Of a stretch of DNA of 23,982 nt, positions 20,641 to 23,982 are shown in pieces. The stretch is taken from contig CAJNOQ010002510.1 in assembly GCA_905250885.1 (NCBI GenBank), positions 1 through 23,982 of the forward strand, read 5' to 3'. Positions within the stretch are counted from its first letter, which is position 1. Every line of letters begins with the position of its first letter. This stretch comes from Didymodactylos carnosus. Its lineage: Eukaryota > Rotifera > Eurotatoria > Philodinida > Philodinidae. The position numbers were made by a program, and so were the translations under genes. The notes beneath the pieces were generated by a model, which saw nothing but the letters and a program-made list of their open reading frames with translations, made no database searches and had not been told where the DNA came from.

Positions 20641-21647
20641 TAGTAACAGAGTTTAGGCGGTCCGCTTTAAAAAATTAAACTTTTATGCGTTGGAATCTGA
20701 CACATTTGCTTTTCGGAACGTATTCAAATGTGTACAGATGTTTCATTTTGAACACGTATAGGATATCCAAAATTGATTTTGTGGATAAACATAAGGAAGT
20801 AACTCGACTTAATTTTCATGTTCATATGCCTCGATTTCGTCCGATAGCATATTTCTATGTTATGACGTACAAAATAATTCCACTGTCTACCGAACAGCTA
20901 GTATGTGACGAATAAATGTGTATGCAGCAATTAAGTGAAAGAACTCTCAGTAAGACTAACTGTATTTTGATCACTAATAAAGGCGAAGGTGGAGACCTTT
21001 AAAGATTATTGACCGCATGGAGAATATTGAGTTACTCAAAACTGACAAGTCTAATCTGTTAGCATCTTACACAGGCAAAGTTGGACGCTAGACAGATTAT
21101 TCTTGCTTCTTTCTCTCTAAGAGGATTAGAAATAACTATTACAAATAATCGCACAAAAAGCTTTTTTGTGTAGAAATATCTGTGTCAATCATCATTCGAT
21201 CCAAACTTAGTTGCAACGAGACGAGAAAAAATGTCTTGAAAAAACATACTCATACTAGCAATAATTAATCACACAACTCGGATGAAACTGTCGTATGATA
21301 TTGATGATTTAATACTTAAGTTGTAAGATATAATAGTGTAATTTCGTGTCAGAAATGATGTTGAAAACTTTGAAGCAAAAAGAGGATAGCAATGATATTG
21401 ATTTTTTTGAATAATTTATTGCATTTCATTCACAGTGTCACACATTAATAGAGTGTCCATCAATTAGTGATGCAGCATAAACAATGTACACAATATTTTT
21501 GTTAGTATCCGATGAAAAGTGAGAGCTTAAAAACTGTCACTTGTCTTTAGCACGTAGATTATATCTCACAATGCTGTGCTAATCTAAATATATACGTTTC
21601 ACTAAACAGAAAAGTGACGTCTGAATCAACACCCTTAATAGGAAGTG

Positions 21648-21701
21648 TTCATTGTAATATGGTGATGATGAAGCGTTTCATTGCAATATGGTGTTGATGA
21701 A
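21648..21701. repeat. Two-copy tandem repeat, 28-bp unit
   Basis: ttcattgtaatatggtgatg… is followed directly by ttcattgcaatatggtgttg…, two mismatches in 25 bases. Confidence 0.7.
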
Positions 21702-22489
21702 AAGACAGAACAAGAAGCGTAAATGAGATGAGGGATTGGCTAAAATGTTGTTGTCCACATATTCGATCGTATCAACTATTAAAAATTGTCTTAACGGGAT
21801 GTTTCACAAATTATCTATGTAGAGAGATGAATTGATGTTGATTTAAAACGATAATATCAAGTTTATTATCACTCGTTTTGCTTAAAGAGACCGTTGATGT
21901 ATTTATCTCTGCCATTGTACATGTTTTCATTATATTTTATTATATATTTCAATGTTGCTTGTTAGACCAAGTACGATTTATATATTGCTGTAACAAATAA
22001 GAGTAAATGGACAAACATGATGAAGCCAAAATATTCTCTAGCTAATGATATTTAACTAGTTAAGTAAACCTAACATGGTTCTTAGTCCGTCTGATATTTT
22101 ATACCAGACAGTTACTGCATAAGAAATAGAGGAGTTTTCTGTATTCATTGTACACACACACATATTGATTTTTATATGAATCAAAGTATAAAAAAGTATT
22201 CCTATGATGCATATCTTCTGAAAAATTAAAAATTTTGAATTTTGAGATATCATCTCTAGATTATAGATTAAGAAAACAGTTAGATCTTATCGGTTCGTCG
22301 TAATAATGCTAGAAAATCATTCAAACTACTGTATGATTATCTATATCGCTACTGTCTATATACTGCACTACTTCTTCTTACATTGTAAGATACAAATCAG
22401 AAAAAAATTCGAAACTTTCTTCAGACACTAAAATATCGAAAATCAAGTTCGAGTCTGGTAAATGTAGTTAAGATAATTAATAAGACAAA

Positions 22490-22512
22490 AAATGTTGTCA
22501 AAATGTTGTCAA
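22490..22512. repeat. Short tandem repeat, 12-bp unit, two copies
   Basis: aaaatgttgtca repeated once in tandem, in otherwise unremarkable AT-rich intronic sequence. Confidence 0.6.
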
Positions 22513-23320
22513 GCGTTTGTCTATAATTTCCAGTATCGAATCTAAAAGATGATACAAATAAATACATCAAAGAGATCAATTTCAATATTGCTATTATACA
22601 TGAGACAAAATCCATGGTAGAAATTTAATGCTATTTTCTATAAATTTTTGGTACTCAGATTTTTAATTTTTGATGATATGAGATATATGTATTTGTGTGT
22701 ATAATAAAAATAATATTTTGAAGATAAATCATATATATTTTTATGAATGCTGACGTCAGTAGCGAGAAAAGATATGTGTATAGAAAGCAATGACATTAAT
22801 GACGATCCTTAAATTTATTTTTACATATAATAGTGCTGACAATCCCCATGTGCAATATTTTTCTCTCTATATGTGTATACCACACACAACGGGTCTGTTA
22901 TCAGCTTTTTCTCTCTCTCAGTGTGTTTATTTTGTCACACTAAATTGTTACATTTAGTTGTTTTTACCCATTAGGAACGTCATCCTCTTCTATCGTGTTA
23001 TTTTAGTAGCTGAGATTACTCGGATCGTATTTTGAATAACTAACTAACTATTCTACTCTACTTCATATGTTACTCTACAAAGGTCGAACAATTAGAAAAT
23101 ATGAGATTGTATTTTTTGTATTTATTTCTTTTCCGTTAATTACACGTTATGACAATATTTCCTCGGCAAAAGAGTTTTTTTTTATCATATAACGTCGATG
23201 TTAGTGTGTGTGCGCGTAGTCATCAATGATTCTCACAGATCGTTCATTGTAAGCTTATTTTAATAAGTATTTATATATATACATCGACTTTTTTGCTGTT
23301 GAACTCTTTATCATTATAAG

Positions 23321-23491
23321 AAATCAAGATACAAGACGACGGGGAGTGGATTTTGAACAATCATCCAAACCAACATCTTCCAAACATCACCAACAGCAAC
23401 AACAACAACAACATGTCACTCATCATGTATCAGTCGATAATGTGGAACATGCTCAAACATCTATAATAGAATTTATTTCTACTGTATCCAG
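23321..23491 (+). CDS. Shared internal exon of the large gene, with a polyglutamine run
   Basis: Acceptor …tttatcattataag (AG 23319-23320) and donor CAG|GTTTGTG at 23492. Phase 2 at both ends, 171 nt. From all phase-2 upstream exons except 10221 it reads NQDTRRRGVDFEQSSKPTSS, then KHH, seven glutamines (CAA/CAG, 23391-23411), HVTHHVSVDNVEHAQTS and IIEFISTVS. The second AG at 23328 would put a stop in the phase-2 frame, so 23320 is preferred. It looks like a disordered linker leading into the main part of the protein, which is outside or at the edge of the window. Codon use and GC are clearly exon-like. The family is not recognised. Confidence 0.6.
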
Positions 23492-23610
23492 GTTTGTGAT
23501 TAATGCATGAATAGTATTCGTGAACCTGCATCAACCAAAATGGAAACCATCGATTTGAATTTGACTGAAGTTTTAATACTATAAGAAAATGTATTGATCA
23601 TATTTTTTAG

Positions 23611-23638
23611 AAATGAATTCAGTAGAATCTTGAAGTGA
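23611..23638 (+). CDS. Possible short terminal exon of the large gene
   Basis: A good acceptor (tgatcatattttttag, AG 23609-23610) follows a 119-bp putative intron. In phase 2 it reads R-NEFSRILK then TGA (23636-23638). If real, the isoforms would be only about 80-120 residues. If not, the gene continues beyond the window. The rest to 23982 shows no supported exon. Confidence 0.2.
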
Positions 23639-23982
23639 AATATGTTTTTGTGAGTTTTTAAATTCATCTCATTTTACTTCTATTATTTTAATTAAAAACT
23701 AGTGATAGTAAATATTGAATGAAAGGAAGATAGCGTTCATATTCTTTGAGGCGATTCTTCGTGTCTCACCTATCATGAACACGTTTTGGACTTGTGTGTA
23801 TCTCGAAAAGTATGTGTCTAAACGTTCTCGATCTTGCTGAAGTTTATTGCAGTTATGTTGACTAACAGTAGTGTTAGTAGAAAATAGTGGACATTTACCA
23901 GTACTGAGACTGTAAACAAAATTTCGATCCTTTTTCTAATCGAAAGAGTCGAATGATCTTCGAACTTTTCTTAACTCTATTC

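Larger units (their letters stand above)
16159..23320 (+). other. Proposed 7.2-kb intron containing two alternative first exons
   Basis: Apart from the exons at 18785 and 20257, this region shows simple repeats, a 142-codon open frame on the minus strand (17243-17671) and a 97-codon frame on the plus strand (16606-16899). None has splice or domain support. The stretch 20310-23320 shows nothing clearly coding. Confidence 0.35.

Noticed and set aside
20685..20915. 76-codon plus-strand frame
   Set aside because: No donor or acceptor in phase 2 and no domain; next to the ACGTTT cluster, likely chance.
22056..22615. Two minus-strand frames of about 65 codons
   Set aside because: Hydrophobic, T-rich translations of AT-rich DNA with no other support.
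1..23982. CRISPR arrays, bacterial operons, rRNA or telomeric repeats
   Set aside because: None seen; the splice signals and short introns show eukaryotic DNA.

Overview
The window is AT-rich eukaryotic DNA with long non-coding stretches, many microsatellites and foldback repeats, and a few split genes. The introns I can place inside compact genes are very short (about 69, 71 and 79 bp, GT...AG). The protein families are animal ones, including a neuronal-calcium-sensor-like EF-hand gene. A small metazoan is likely. A bdelloid rotifer would fit the base composition and short introns, but nothing here proves it, and no rRNA or tRNA gene was found.

Layout. The left edge (about 1-410) holds the 3' end of a plus-strand gene: two short exons joining in phase, ending in a Ser/Tyr-rich tail. 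From 411 to 4328 there is no firm gene. That stretch has a possible minus-strand gene fragment (2212-2328) and a hAT-like foldback MITE (3169-3532) with a diverged 8-bp target duplication. At 4329-5662 (minus) lies the best gene: three exons encoding a 397-residue protein made of two complete NCS/recoverin-like units in tandem, with a predicted N-myristoylation start. At 7890-8723 (plus) is an intronless gene for a 277-residue predicted secreted protein of unknown family.

The right-hand 14 kb (about 10.2-23.6 kb) is best read as the 5' part of one large plus-strand gene that runs off the window. There is a first exon at 10221-10273 and a 105-nt exon at 16054-16158. Two further possible first exons (18785-18834 and 20257-20309) have related N-termini. 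A shared polyglutamine-bearing exon sits at 23321-23491. Every proposed junction is phase 2, which is the main support. The protein is not recognised. The introns contain two large inverted-repeat (foldback) elements (10821-11712, 13023-13401), a smaller hairpin (13576-13685), an island bordered by ATTAATCG-type arrays (15350-15925), and simple repeats.

The most interesting points are the double calcium-sensor fusion, whose unit boundary falls exactly on an intron, and the family of alternative, phase-matched first exons.
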